NCBI RefSeq assembly: GCF_000712595.1
Contig: NZ_JOTN01000003.1
Location: 186,001 to 250,000, forward strand
Source: Bacillus manliponensis
GTDB lineage: Bacteria > Bacillota > Bacilli > Bacillales > Bacillaceae_G
Direction: 5' to 3'
DNA length: 64,000 bases
Below are positions 7,784-17,700 of this stretch, one piece after another. How positions within the stretch are numbered: the stretch's first letter is position 1; each line of letters starts with the position of its first letter. Under the pieces are notes generated by a model. The model ran no database searches. It was not told the DNA's origin and saw nothing but the letters and a program-made list of their open reading frames with translations. The translations under genes and the position numbers were made by a program.

Positions 7784-10579
7784 ATGAGTAAGCGTTATGT
7801 CGTAGTCGATTTAGAGACGACAGGGAATGCCTGGAAAGATGGGAAAGATAAAATTACACAAATTGCAGCAGTTGTTGTGGAAAATGGAGAAATCCTTGAA
7901 ATCTTTTCTTCTTTTGTGAATCCAAAGCGGGACATTCCGCCATTTATTACAGAATTAACAGGAATTGATGAGGAACTTGTAAAGCAAGCCCCTTTATTTG
8001 AAGATATAGCTCCAATGGTAGCTGAGTTATTACAAGATGCGTATTTTGTTGCCCACAATGTTCATTTCGATTGGAATTTTTTACAAGAGGAATTAAAACA
8101 AGCTGGTTTTCAAAATATAACATGTCCAAAAATCGATACAGTGGAACTGGCTCACATTTTGTTGCCAACAGCTGATAGTTATAAATTACGTGATCTAGCA
8201 ACCATGTATGGATTTACACATGATCAGCCACATCGTGCAGACAGTGATGCTCTTGTGACAGCGGAAATCTTTTTGCAACTTCTTTCAAAGATGAAAAGCT
8301 TACCACTCGTGACGTTGCAATCGTTATATGAATTAAGTGATGTACTTCAAAGTAATATTGGAGACATTATGTCGGAATATATTTTACATAAAATGATGCA
8401 TGGGACAGATGATGATAAGCAATATGATATATATCGAAATATCGCACTTCGTAAGAGGGATTACAATATACAAATGAGTGATGCAAAGCTTTCAAACTTT
8501 TCGTCATTTACCGAAGAGGTTACAGAACATTTACGCACAAATATATCCTTCTTTGAAAAAAGAGAAGGACAGCAGCTCATGATGAATGAAGTGCATGAGG
8601 CACTAAGAGATTCGCGTTTCTCCTTAATTGAAGCTGGAACAGGGACGGGAAAGACGTTAGCTTATTTATTGCCAAGTATTTATCATGCGAAAGCAAATGA
8701 TCAACCTGTTGTGATTAGTACGCAAACGGTTCAACTGCAGCAGCAAATAATTGAGAAAGACATTCCGCTTTTACAAAAAAACGTACCGTTTTCTTTTGAA
8801 GTAGCGATGTTAAAAGGAAGAAAGCATTACCTTTGTTTGCATAAATTTGAACATGCCCTGCGTGAAGAAGAAAGACATTATGATGATGCGTTAACGAAAG
8901 CAAAGATTTTAGTATGGCTTCTTCAGACTGAAACAGGGGATCGTGATGAATTAAGCATTACATCTGGTGGAAAGTTGTTATGGAATCGTATTTGTAGCAA
9001 TGCTTATAGTCCAAAAGGTGGGCAAAGTTATTGGTTTAATCGTTGTTTTTACCAACGTGCGAAAAATAAAGCACTATTTGCAGATCTTGTCATTACAAAT
9101 CATACGTTATTGTTCCAAGACTTTGTGAGTGAAGAGCCGATTTTTGCTTCTTGTGAACATATTATTTTGGATGAAGCACATCATATTGCAGAAGCTGCGA
9201 GTCGGGCGTTTGGGGAACAGTTTTCATGTATGTATTTCCAACAAATTTTATCAAGGATAGGTATGTTAGAAACAGGAGATATCCTTGATAGGGTATACGA
9301 TATGATGAAGCAGTCACATATAGCAAATCGTTCTGCGTTTCAACAGATTAACCGAATGTTAAAAGAAGTAAAAATTGATGCAGACGAACTGTTTCATTTG
9401 CTGCGTACATTTATTTTTCGGAAAACAAATCAAGAGGATAGTAAAGGAAACGTTCCGCTTGTTTACCGTTATCATATACAGAAAGAACATGGAAAGTTAT
9501 GGAGTAGTATTACAGAATTGACAAATCGCTTTGTACATGAAGTTTCATCATTACTCACATTGTTAACTGTGCAAGGTGAACGATTAGAACAACAAAATGA
9601 ATGGGAAATGCACCTAATTACAGGTGAGTTTTTACATTTAATCGATATGCTTCAAAAAGAAACAAATACACTTAGGAAGCTAGTATTAGAGGAAACAAAT
9701 GCAGTTACATGGATAGAAGCAGAAGCAAAAGGAACCATTCATTCGACCATTTTATATGCACAGCCAGTAGATATAAGTGAAACGTTTGCAGATCAATTTT
9801 TAGCAAAAAAGCGCAGTGTTATTTTCACATCAGCAACGTTAACTGTAGACGGTTCTTTTAAATATATAGAGAATGAACTTGGTTTAACGGATTTTATACC
9901 AACTATGCTGTCTATTCCGTCACCATTTTTATATGAAGAACAAGTGAAGTTACTCGTTTCAACAGATGTTCCGCATATTAAATATGCGAGCGAACAACAG
10001 TATGTGCGGGAAGTTGCCCATCATATTATGAAGATTGCAAAAGCAACCAATGGTCGTATGCTCGTCTTATTCACATCGTATGAAATGTTAAAGCAAGCAT
10101 ATGAACTGTTAAAAGAAGAGAAAGAGCTAGCTGAGTTTTTATTATTAACACAAAGTGTACATAATCGTAGTCGTAGTCGTATGCTTCGAAAGTTTCAAGA
10201 GTTTGACAAAGCAATTTTACTAGGAACGAGTAGTTTTTGGGAAGGGATTGATATACGCGGTGATGCATTGAGTTGTCTTGTAATTGTTCGTTTGCCATTT
10301 ACATCACCAAAAGAACCAATGATGCAAGCCAAAAGTGAGGAGCTAAAAGAAAAAGGAGAAGATGCATTTATGACCCTTGCTCTTCCACAAGCCGTTCTTC
10401 GCTTTAAACAAGGGTTTGGCAGATTGATTCGCAGTAGTACAGATAAGGGGACGGTATTTGTATTAGACCGTCGTCTCACTTCTTCTTACTATGGAAAACA
10501 GTTTTTACAGTCCATTCCTCATGTTCCGTTATATGAAGGATCATTACAGGAATTATTACAACATATCGACAAGGAATAG
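7784..10579 (+). CDS. dinG: DinG-family helicase with N-terminal DEDD exonuclease domain
   Basis: A 931-aa fusion: an epsilon-like 3'-5' exonuclease (about residues 1-170; VVVDLETTG, HNVHFDWNF, HRADSDALV) and an XPD/DinG-type superfamily 2 helicase. The Walker A is EAGTGTGKT near residue 285, the DEAH box is ILDEAHHIAEA near 465, and the C-terminal arginine motif QGFGRLIRS lies near 883. This architecture is the normal one for Bacillus DinG, whose Firmicute members act mainly as nucleases. ATG with TTGAGGTG upstream. Confidence 0.94.
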   Translation: MSKRYVVVDLETTGNAWKDGKDKITQIAAVVVENGEILEIFSSFVNPKRDIPPFITELTGIDEELVKQAPLFEDIAPMVAELLQDAYFVAHNVHFDWNFLQEELKQAGFQNITCPKIDTVELAHILLPTADSYKLRDLATMYGFTHDQPHRADSDALVTAEIFLQLLSKMKSLPLVTLQSLYELSDVLQSNIGDIMSEYILHKMMHGTDDDKQYDIYRNIALRKRDYNIQMSDAKLSNFSSFTEEVTEHLRTNISFFEKREGQQLMMNEVHEALRDSRFSLIEAGTGTGKTLAYLLPSIYHAKANDQPVVISTQTVQLQQQIIEKDIPLLQKNVPFSFEVAMLKGRKHYLCLHKFEHALREEERHYDDALTKAKILVWLLQTETGDRDELSITSGGKLLWNRICSNAYSPKGGQSYWFNRCFYQRAKNKALFADLVITNHTLLFQDFVSEEPIFASCEHIILDEAHHIAEAASRAFGEQFSCMYFQQILSRIGMLETGDILDRVYDMMKQSHIANRSAFQQINRMLKEVKIDADELFHLLRTFIFRKTNQEDSKGNVPLVYRYHIQKEHGKLWSSITELTNRFVHEVSSLLTLLTVQGERLEQQNEWEMHLITGEFLHLIDMLQKETNTLRKLVLEETNAVTWIEAEAKGTIHSTILYAQPVDISETFADQFLAKKRSVIFTSATLTVDGSFKYIENELGLTDFIPTMLSIPSPFLYEEQVKLLVSTDVPHIKYASEQQYVREVAHHIMKIAKATNGRMLVLFTSYEMLKQAYELLKEEKELAEFLLLTQSVHNRSRSRMLRKFQEFDKAILLGTSSFWEGIDIRGDALSCLVIVRLPFTSPKEPMMQAKSEELKEKGEDAFMTLALPQAVLRFKQGFGRLIRSSTDKGTVFVLDRRLTSSYYGKQFLQSIPHVPLYEGSLQELLQHIDKE

Positions 10580-10598
10580 TTGTCAAAGAAAGAAAAGG

Positions 10599-10630
10599 AC
10601 GCCTGAAGGGACAAGCTTCAGGCGTTTTGT
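10599..10630 (+). terminator. dinG terminator
   Basis: ACGCCTGAAG / CTTCAGGCGT perfect stem with TTTTG. Confidence 0.85.
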
Positions 10631-10820
10631 GTGGGTAGGAGGAAATTTATTTTCTGACATCATGTATACAAATACATTGCTTTTCACATTGAAACCTTTT
10701 TTTGCAATTCATGTCCTGCTATAATAGATGGGTGATGAAGCAGGGGTAAAGAATGTAGTCTTATTGTAACCACAGTCCCTTCTTCTATAAGTAGAAATTT
10801 TGTGTAACGGAGGAGTTTTC

Positions 10821-10991
10821 ATGGAAAAGAAAATTGAAGTACTATCAACGACACGTGTTACATATACGTCTGATTTGTATAAAGTTGTTGACAGCTTAAA
10901 TCGTACATTAAAGAGGCAAGATTTAATGTTTGGTTTAGCGCTAGATAAAGAAGACAAAGAAACTGCAATATTTACGATATATAGAACGTAG
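10821..10991 (+). CDS. ypmA: YpmA family small protein
   Basis: A 56-aa protein matching B. subtilis YpmA in length, position (between dinG and ypmB) and ending (MFGLALDKED...FTIYRT). Function unknown; no membrane segment. ACGGAGGAG lies seven bases before the ATG. It is seven bases upstream of ypmB and probably cotranscribed. Confidence 0.9.
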   Translation: MEKKIEVLSTTRVTYTSDLYKVVDSLNRTLKRQDLMFGLALDKEDKETAIFTIYRT

Positions 10992-10998
10992 TGATACA

Positions 10999-11481
10999 AT
11001 GAAAAAGTGGATATTTGGAGTTAGTATTATTGTTTTAGTTGTCATTTTATATGGTGCATACCTTTATAACACAACGATGGATAAAAAGTTGCCGAAAGAA
11101 TCGAAAATAGTTGAAACTGCGAAGAAAAAAGGGAAACTGACAGAAGTAACAAATATCGATTACTATCACTTTAAAACGTCATATGCTGTTGTAGAAGGTG
11201 TGAATGAAAAGGGAGATCAATGTATCGTTTGGGTGCCTGAGAAAAAAGGAGATGTTCTTGTTCATAAGAAGAATGAAGGCATTTCTGAAAAAGAAGCGAA
11301 ACAAATTGTAGCGGCAGAAGCAGAAGCAAAGCCAAAAGAATTTGTGAAAGTGAAATTAGGTGCTGAAAACAATGTTCCATTATGGGAAGTTACATATATT
11401 GATCAAGAGGATCGTTATACGTATTATTATTTAGAATTTAAAGATGGGAAATATGCTGGATCTTACAGTATTGAAAAATAG
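10999..11481 (+). CDS. ypmB: YpmB family membrane-anchored protein (PepSY-like)
   Basis: A 160-aa protein with one N-terminal membrane anchor (about residues 4-23, KWIFGVSIIVLVVILYGAYL) and an extracytoplasmic region whose C-terminal half (AKPKEFVKVKLGAENNVPLWEVTYID) resembles a PepSY-type fold. Function unknown. Followed after 18 bases by aspB, as in B. subtilis. Confidence 0.9.
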   Translation: MKKWIFGVSIIVLVVILYGAYLYNTTMDKKLPKESKIVETAKKKGKLTEVTNIDYYHFKTSYAVVEGVNEKGDQCIVWVPEKKGDVLVHKKNEGISEKEAKQIVAAEAEAKPKEFVKVKLGAENNVPLWEVTYIDQEDRYTYYYLEFKDGKYAGSYSIEK

Positions 11482-11499
11482 ATGCAGGGGGAACCGAGG

Positions 11500-12687
11500 A
11501 TGAAATTAGCGAAGCGAGTATCAGCTTTAACACCGTCTTCAACGTTAGAAATTACAGCAAAGGCACAGGCGCTAAAAGCAGAAGGATATGATGTAATTGC
11601 ATTAGGAGCGGGGGAACCTGATTTTAATACGCCAGAGCACATTATGGATGCTGCTCATCAAGCGATGTTAGAAGGTCATACGAAATATACACCAACAGGT
11701 GGATTAGTAAAACTAAAGCAAGAGATTGTGAAAAAGTTTGAACGTGATCAACATATTACATACGATCCATCAGAAATCATTGTATGTAATGGTGCAAAAC
11801 ATGCATTGTATACATTATTCCAAGTATTACTTGATGAAGGTGATGAAGTTATCATTCCAACTCCATATTGGGTAAGTTATCCAGAGCAAGTAAAGCTTGC
11901 AGGTGGAGAGCCAGTTTATGTAGAAGGATTAGAAGAGAACGATTATAAAATTACGCCAGAACAGTTACGTAAAGTAATTACGAACAAGACGAAGGCTGTT
12001 ATTATTAACTCTCCAAGTAATCCGACGGGAATGATTTACAGCAAAGAAGAATTACAACAACTTGGAGAAGTATGTTTAGAGCATAACATCTTAATTGTTT
12101 CTGATGAAATTTATGAAAAATTAATTTATGGTGATGCACAATATACTTCAATTGCTCAGCTTTCTAATGAATTAAAAGAACAAACAATTATTATTAATGG
12201 TGTATCAAAGTCTCACTCTATGACAGGATGGCGCATTGGATATGCTGCAGGAAATAAGCAGCTTATTAAAGCGATGACGAACTTAGCAAGTCATAGTACA
12301 TCAAATCCTACTTCGATTGCACAATACGGTACAATCGCGGCTTATGCAGGCTCTCAACAACCTGTAGAAGTGATGAGAAAGGCATTTGAAGAGCGCTTAA
12401 ACATCATTTATAATAAATTAATTCAAATTCCTGGGTTCACTTGCATTAAACCACAAGGTGCATTTTACTTGTTCCCGAACGTAAAAGAAGCTGTTGCATT
12501 AGCTGGTTATAATACGGTTGATGAATGGGCAACGGCGCTGTTAGAAGAAGAAAAAGTAGCGCTTGTTCCAGGAACGGGATTTGGAGCACCAAATAACGTG
12601 CGTTTATCTTATGCAACATCTTTAGATCAATTAGAAAAAGCGTTAGAGAGAATTCATACGTTCATGAATAACAAAATTAAAGGTTAA
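11500..12687 (+). CDS. aspB: Aspartate aminotransferase (class I)
   Basis: A 395-aa PLP enzyme interconverting aspartate/2-oxoglutarate and oxaloacetate/glutamate. PLP lysine is in VSKSHSMTGWRIGY (near residue 237), with the NSPSNPTG loop and DEIYE motif upstream of it. Start at 11500 is preferred over the in-frame ATG at 11482, which overlaps the ypmB stop and would place the AGGGGG site inside the gene. In B. subtilis asnS follows aspB; here it does not. Confidence 0.95.
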   Translation: MKLAKRVSALTPSSTLEITAKAQALKAEGYDVIALGAGEPDFNTPEHIMDAAHQAMLEGHTKYTPTGGLVKLKQEIVKKFERDQHITYDPSEIIVCNGAKHALYTLFQVLLDEGDEVIIPTPYWVSYPEQVKLAGGEPVYVEGLEENDYKITPEQLRKVITNKTKAVIINSPSNPTGMIYSKEELQQLGEVCLEHNILIVSDEIYEKLIYGDAQYTSIAQLSNELKEQTIIINGVSKSHSMTGWRIGYAAGNKQLIKAMTNLASHSTSNPTSIAQYGTIAAYAGSQQPVEVMRKAFEERLNIIYNKLIQIPGFTCIKPQGAFYLFPNVKEAVALAGYNTVDEWATALLEEEKVALVPGTGFGAPNNVRLSYATSLDQLEKALERIHTFMNNKIKG

Positions 12688-12734
12688 CTTCTTTGGAAAG
12701 TAAAAGTTGTTATTCTGCTTTTTCTTAATAAAAT

Positions 12735-12764
12735 GACCTCCCTTTTATACAGGGAGGTTTTTTG
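12735..12764 (+). terminator. aspB terminator
   Basis: ACCTCCC / GGGAGGT stem followed by six T. Confidence 0.88.
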
Positions 12765-12826
12765 TCGAATTGTGCCAAAAAGAAAAGCGGGCATGTGTGA
12801 TATACTAGAGAGCGAGGTGTTTCGTT

Positions 12827-13537
12827 ATGAAGAAAAAAATTATGTTAGAATGGTTCGAACAAGGAAGTATTGTCATTCCAAAGTTGTTAATGCTTCATTA
12901 TAAAAAGCTCGGTTTAAATGAATTGGAATTTATGGTGCTTCTTCATGTTCATACGTTTTTAGAGTCTGGGAACTCGTTCCCAACCCCTGGTGAAATAGCG
13001 GAACGTATGACAGTGACGGAAACGAAATGTATGGAAATCATTCAAACACTAGTTCAAAGAGGCTTTTTGTCTTTAGAAGGTGGGCAAAAATCGGCAGAAA
13101 TGATTTGTGAAAGTTATTCTCTGCAGCCGCTTTGGGAAAAAATCTTGCACTTTTTAATGAATGAGAATATAGAAGAAGAACAAAAAGAAAAAAAGAAACA
13201 GCAAACAAATTTATACGTCATTTTTGAAAAAGAATTTGGAAGACCATTATCGCCATTTGAATGTGAGACATTAGCGATGTGGCAAGATCAAGATCAGCAC
13301 GATCCACAGCTTATTCAAGCAGCTCTTCGTGAGGCTGTAATGAGCGGGAAAATGAATTTCCGTTATATTGATCGTATTTTATTTGAATGGCGTAAAAACG
13401 GAATAAAAACCATTGATCAAGCACAAGATCAAGGACGGAAATTCCGTGCGAATCAGCAACAGCGTACGCAGCAAGTGACGAGGCAAGAAACGAAATATAC
13501 AGGGAAAGTTCAATTTTACAATTGGTTAGAGCAGTAG
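12827..13537 (+). CDS. dnaD: DnaD replication initiation protein
   Basis: A 236-aa primosomal protein that, with DnaB and DnaI, loads the replicative helicase. An N-terminal winged helix (about 1-115, with ELEFMVLLHVHTFLESG) and the C-terminal DnaD domain with the YIDRILFEWRKNGI motif (near residues 180-195) are visible, then a Gln-rich tail. Followed by nth after 13 bases in the conserved dnaD-nth-ypoC unit. A GATATACT -10-like box precedes it at about 12799. Confidence 0.95.
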   Translation: MKKKIMLEWFEQGSIVIPKLLMLHYKKLGLNELEFMVLLHVHTFLESGNSFPTPGEIAERMTVTETKCMEIIQTLVQRGFLSLEGGQKSAEMICESYSLQPLWEKILHFLMNENIEEEQKEKKKQQTNLYVIFEKEFGRPLSPFECETLAMWQDQDQHDPQLIQAALREAVMSGKMNFRYIDRILFEWRKNGIKTIDQAQDQGRKFRANQQQRTQQVTRQETKYTGKVQFYNWLEQ

Positions 13538-13550
13538 TAGGAGGAGTTAG

Positions 13551-14216
13551 ATGTTAAATAAAACACAAATTAGACATTGTCTAGATGTGATGGGTGAAAT
13601 GTATCCAGATGCGCATTGTGAGCTCGTTCATGACAATCCATTTGAACTTGTTATTGCGGTTGCATTATCAGCGCAGTGTACAGATGTGCTTGTTAACAAA
13701 GTAACGAAACAGCTATTCCAAAAGTATAAAAAACCAGAAGATTATTTAAGTGTTTCTTTAGAAGAATTACAACAAGATATTCGCTCGATTGGCTTGTATC
13801 GTAACAAAGCGAAAAATATTCAAAAGCTATGCCGCCTTTTAATGGATGAATATGGGGGAGAAGTACCGCAAGATCGAGATGAATTGACAAAGTTACCAGG
13901 GGTAGGAAGAAAGACAGCAAACGTTGTCGTATCAGTGGCCTTTGGGATTCCAGCGATTGCAGTTGACACTCATGTAGAGCGTGTAAGTAAGAGACTTGCC
14001 ATTTGTCGTTGGAAAGATTCTGTATTAGAGGTTGAAAAAACATTAATGAAAAAAGTACCGATGGATGAGTGGGGCGTGACGCATCATCGTATGATCTTTT
14101 TTGGACGTTATCACTGTAAAGCACAGCGACCGCAGTGCGGAGAATGCCCACTATTAGAGCTTTGCCGCGAAGGGAAAAAGCGTATGAAGGAGAAGAAACG
14201 TGAAGCAGCAAGTTGA
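13551..14216 (+). CDS. nth: Endonuclease III
   Basis: A 221-aa bifunctional DNA glycosylase/AP lyase for oxidised pyrimidines. The helix-hairpin-helix LPGVGRKTANVV (catalytic Lys near residue 120) and VDTHVERV (catalytic Asp near 138) are intact, and the 4Fe-4S loop C-x6-C-x2-C-x5-C is present at the C-terminus. Overlaps ypoC by 17 bases. Confidence 0.96.
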   Translation: MLNKTQIRHCLDVMGEMYPDAHCELVHDNPFELVIAVALSAQCTDVLVNKVTKQLFQKYKKPEDYLSVSLEELQQDIRSIGLYRNKAKNIQKLCRLLMDEYGGEVPQDRDELTKLPGVGRKTANVVVSVAFGIPAIAVDTHVERVSKRLAICRWKDSVLEVEKTLMKKVPMDEWGVTHHRMIFFGRYHCKAQRPQCGECPLLELCREGKKRMKEKKREAAS

Positions 14217-14715
14217 AGTAAGGGATGAGTTTCAGCGTGCGCCTTTTTTCGAAAATATGTCCGTTATTGAATATGAAGTAGGGGATTCATTTGAAGAGTT
14301 AATTCGTCATACTTATTTTTTATTTGATATGAAGCATCACTATAGTCCGTGGGATGATATAGAACATAGTATAGTGAAAGTATTGAACGTCTGGAAAGAG
14401 GAAAAAACAGCAATCGGTACGTTGTTTCGAAATCGTAACCGAAAAGCAGCAAGGCAGCCAATCATTCATTTTGCCGCGCACATTTTATCGATTGTACACT
14501 GGCTAAATGAGACACCAGTTATAAATATCAAGCAATTAGAAGATCACGTGAAAGAATTACAAGTAAAACCAGTCAATTTTACAGAGCGATATGTATACAT
14601 TATAGAACATCCTGACCATTATCATGCATTCATTCAGCTTGTGCAGTTGTATGAAGAAATGGAAAAGTTATATGCGAAAACGTTACTTATGAAAAAAAGG
14701 ACATCTTCTCGTTAG
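14200..14715 (+). CDS. ypoC: YpoC family protein
   Basis: A 171-aa hydrophilic, mostly helical protein of unknown function that always sits between nth and ponA in Bacillus. Start is GTG at 14200 with AAGGAG seven bases upstream, inside the end of nth. Its last codons form part of the bidirectional terminator shared with ponA. Confidence 0.88.
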   Translation: MKQQVEVRDEFQRAPFFENMSVIEYEVGDSFEELIRHTYFLFDMKHHYSPWDDIEHSIVKVLNVWKEEKTAIGTLFRNRNRKAARQPIIHFAAHILSIVHWLNETPVINIKQLEDHVKELQVKPVNFTERYVYIIEHPDHYHAFIQLVQLYEEMEKLYAKTLLMKKRTSSR

Positions 14716-14731
14716 AGAAGATGTCCTTTTT
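14692..14731. terminator. Bidirectional terminator between ypoC and ponA
   Basis: AGGACATCTTCTC / GAGAAGATGTCCT is a 13-base perfect stem with seven A on the left and five T on the right, so it serves both converging genes. Confidence 0.9.
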
Positions 14732-14732
14732 A

Positions 14733-17700
14733 TTATTCAGCGGTAGTGTTATTACCAGTTTCAGGAGTGGTTGGGGTAGTAGTACCACCACCACCACCTT
14801 GGTCGTTACCTTGGCCACCACCTTGGTCGTTACCTTGGCCACCACCTTGGTCGTTACCTTGGCCACCACCTTGGTCGTTACCTTGGCCACCACCTTGGTC
14901 GTTACCTTGGCCACCACCTTGGTCGTTACCTTGGCCACCACCTTGGTCGTTACCTTGGCCACCACCTTGGTCGTTACCTTGGCCACCACCTTGGTCGTTA
15001 CCTTGGCCACCACCTTGGTCGTTACCTTGGCCACCACCTTGGTCGTTACCTTGGCCACCACCTTGGTCGTTACCTTGGCCACCACCTTGGTCGTTACCTT
15101 GGCCACCACCTTGGTCGTTACCTTGGCCACCACCTTGGTCGTTACCTTGGCCACCACCTTGGTCGTTACCTTGGCCACCACCTTGGTCGTTACCTTGGCC
15201 ACCACCTTGGTCGTTACCTTGGCCACCACCTTGGTCGTTACCTTGGCCACCACCTTGGTCGTTACCTTGGCCACCACCTTGGTTGTTACCTTGGCCGCCA
15301 CCTTGCTGGCCATTACCTTGGCCGCCACCTTGCTGGCCATTACCTTGGCCGCCATTTTGCTGGCCATTACCTTGGCCGCCACTCTGCTGGCCATCAGCTG
15401 GTGGTTGAGGAGGCGAAGGTTGTTCTTGTTCTTCTTTATCCTCGTCAGTTGCCTCTTCCTCTTTAGGTGGTTCACCACCAGGAACTGTTACAGACGCAGT
15501 CACTGCTTTACTTGATCCATTTCCTTTTTTCGCAGTAAGTGAGAATGTATATGTGATACCTGGTCTAATGTTACCTAACTTAGCACTCGTACCATTTATT
15601 GGCACACTTCCGCTTTCACCGTCACTTGATTTATAGCTAAGATTATATGATACTTCTTTATCAGACGACGCAGACCAACTTAAGTTAACAGTTTTACTTG
15701 CAGCGTCATAAGCAGCATTAAAGCCTGCTGGTGGTTCTACTTCAGTCTTTTTCACGTGATCTTTTTTAACACCTTTAATGTACAACTCTCCATTTAAGCG
15801 TTCGACACTGCTTGGTTGTTTAAAGTTAGACTTATCTGTACCAAACTTCGTCATCATAGATTTGAACATTTGCTGTGCAATACGTGTTTGATTAGGTTTA
15901 ATAGAACCGTCTGCCATGCTATTATATCCAGTCCAAACAGCCATTGTGTACTGAGGTGTATAGCCTGCAAACCAACTGTCAGGAACATCCCCAGAGTTAT
16001 AGTTGTATTTTCTTAAATCCTCTTTACTATAGTTTGTTGTACCTGTTTTACCGGCTACGTCTAGAGATGGAACATTTGCGGCTGTACCTGTACCTCCTGT
16101 TTCTAAGGCACCACGTAACATATCCGTAATCATAAACGCTGTATAATCTTTCATCACACGTTTCTCTTCAGGTGTAAAGTCAACCTTTTTACCATCAGGG
16201 AAGATTACTTCCTTTACGAAGTGTGGTTTGTTATATACACCATCATTACCGAACGCTGCATAAGCACCAGCTACTTCCGTTGGGGAAGATGAATTCGTAC
16301 CAAGTGGCGTAGATTCTACAGCTTGTTTGTCTTTTTCAAATGCAAAGGAGAAACCTAATGTTTCTGCAAATTCTTGTGGTTTCTTTTCGCCAACTTCTTT
16401 TTTCACTTCGTTAGCAGCATGTAGAGCGGGAATGTTGACAGATTGTTCTAACGCTTTGCGCATCGACATCGTACCTTCGTACTGACGCCCAGCATTGCTA
16501 ACTACTTGACCACTTTTATATTTATATTGAGAAGCGTCAAGTTGGTGATATGTTGACCATTTTAAATACTCAATAGCAGGAGCGAAAGAGTAAATTGGTT
16601 TCATTGTCGAACCAATTTGTTTTCTCATTTCAAGCGCTTGGTTATGCCCTTTAAATGTCGCCTTATGTTCACCGCGTCCGCTACCAAGTGCACGAACTTC
16701 ACCTGTTTTTGTATCCATAAAGACGAAAGATCCTTGGAATTTTTCGTTTGGATAGTTAATGATTTCTTCTGTGTTTAACATTTTGTCAGCATATTCTTGT
16801 GCTGCTGGGTCTAATGTTGTGTAAATTTGTAAACCATCTGTACCGATTTTTACATTTTCTAATTTTGCTTCTATTTCTTTTACTGCTGCATCTAAAAATG
16901 CTTGGTATGGCATTTCTTTTAATTCTTGTGGAGGTTGAACGCCTTCTGTTACTGGAATTTGCATCGCTGCTTCCATTTCAGCTTTTGAAATGTATTCGTG
17001 ACGATTCATTAGTTTTAGTACTGTATTACGGCGTTCTGTTGCTCTTTGAACATTTTCTTCTTTTGTTGGGTCATAACGGTTTGGACTTTGCGGAAGTCCA
17101 GCTAACATCGCAGCTTCGTGTAATTGTAAATCTTTTAAATCTTTGTTGTAATAGTTTTTCGCTGCTGTCGCAATACCGTATGAACGGTTTCCGAAATTGA
17201 CTTGGTTTAAGTACATTTCTAAAATTTCTTGTTTCGAGTACTCTTGTTCTAATTTATAAGCTAAGTACCATTCTTGTACTTTTCGTTTTACCCGCTTATC
17301 TCTTGTTAAATAGTGGTTTTTAATTACTTGTTGTGTAATCGTACTACCACCTTGAGAACCAAAGCCTTCTGTTACGTTTTCGAATACAGCTTTTGCAGTT
17401 CGTTTGTAGTCAATTCCATTATGTTCATAGAAGCGAGAATCCTCTGTTGCTAAAAAGGCACCCTCAACTACTTTTGGAATTTGATCGTAAGTGACGTTAG
17501 TTCGTTTTTCGGCTCCATATTCGTAAATAAAGTTACCATCTTTGTCGTAAAATTTTGTTGATAGTGGGTTGATGAGCTTTGCTTTATCTAATTTTGGTGC
17601 GTCTTTTATCATAATAAAGAATGCGGAAACACCAGCTACAAGACCGACGATACCAATTAGTAAGCAAGCGATTAAAAATTTACGAAAAAAGGAAGTTTTC

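Noticed and set aside
10709-10999. Minus-strand open frame across ypmA
   Set aside because: No ribosome site; antisense to a well-supported conserved gene.
13693-14211. 172-codon minus-strand frame antisense to nth
   Set aside because: Shadow of the nth reading frame with no family features and no ribosome site.
14797-15395. CRISPR-like appearance of the regular 24-bp repeat
   Set aside because: Units are contiguous with no spacers, in frame within ponA, and no cas genes are nearby.
14687-15515. Long open frames on both strands across the ponA repeat (TTTLVVTLA-, PWPPPWSLP- and KVTTKVVAK-type peptides)
   Set aside because: A 24-bp period keeps all frames open. Only the minus-strand frame continuing PBP1a has domains and a ribosome site.
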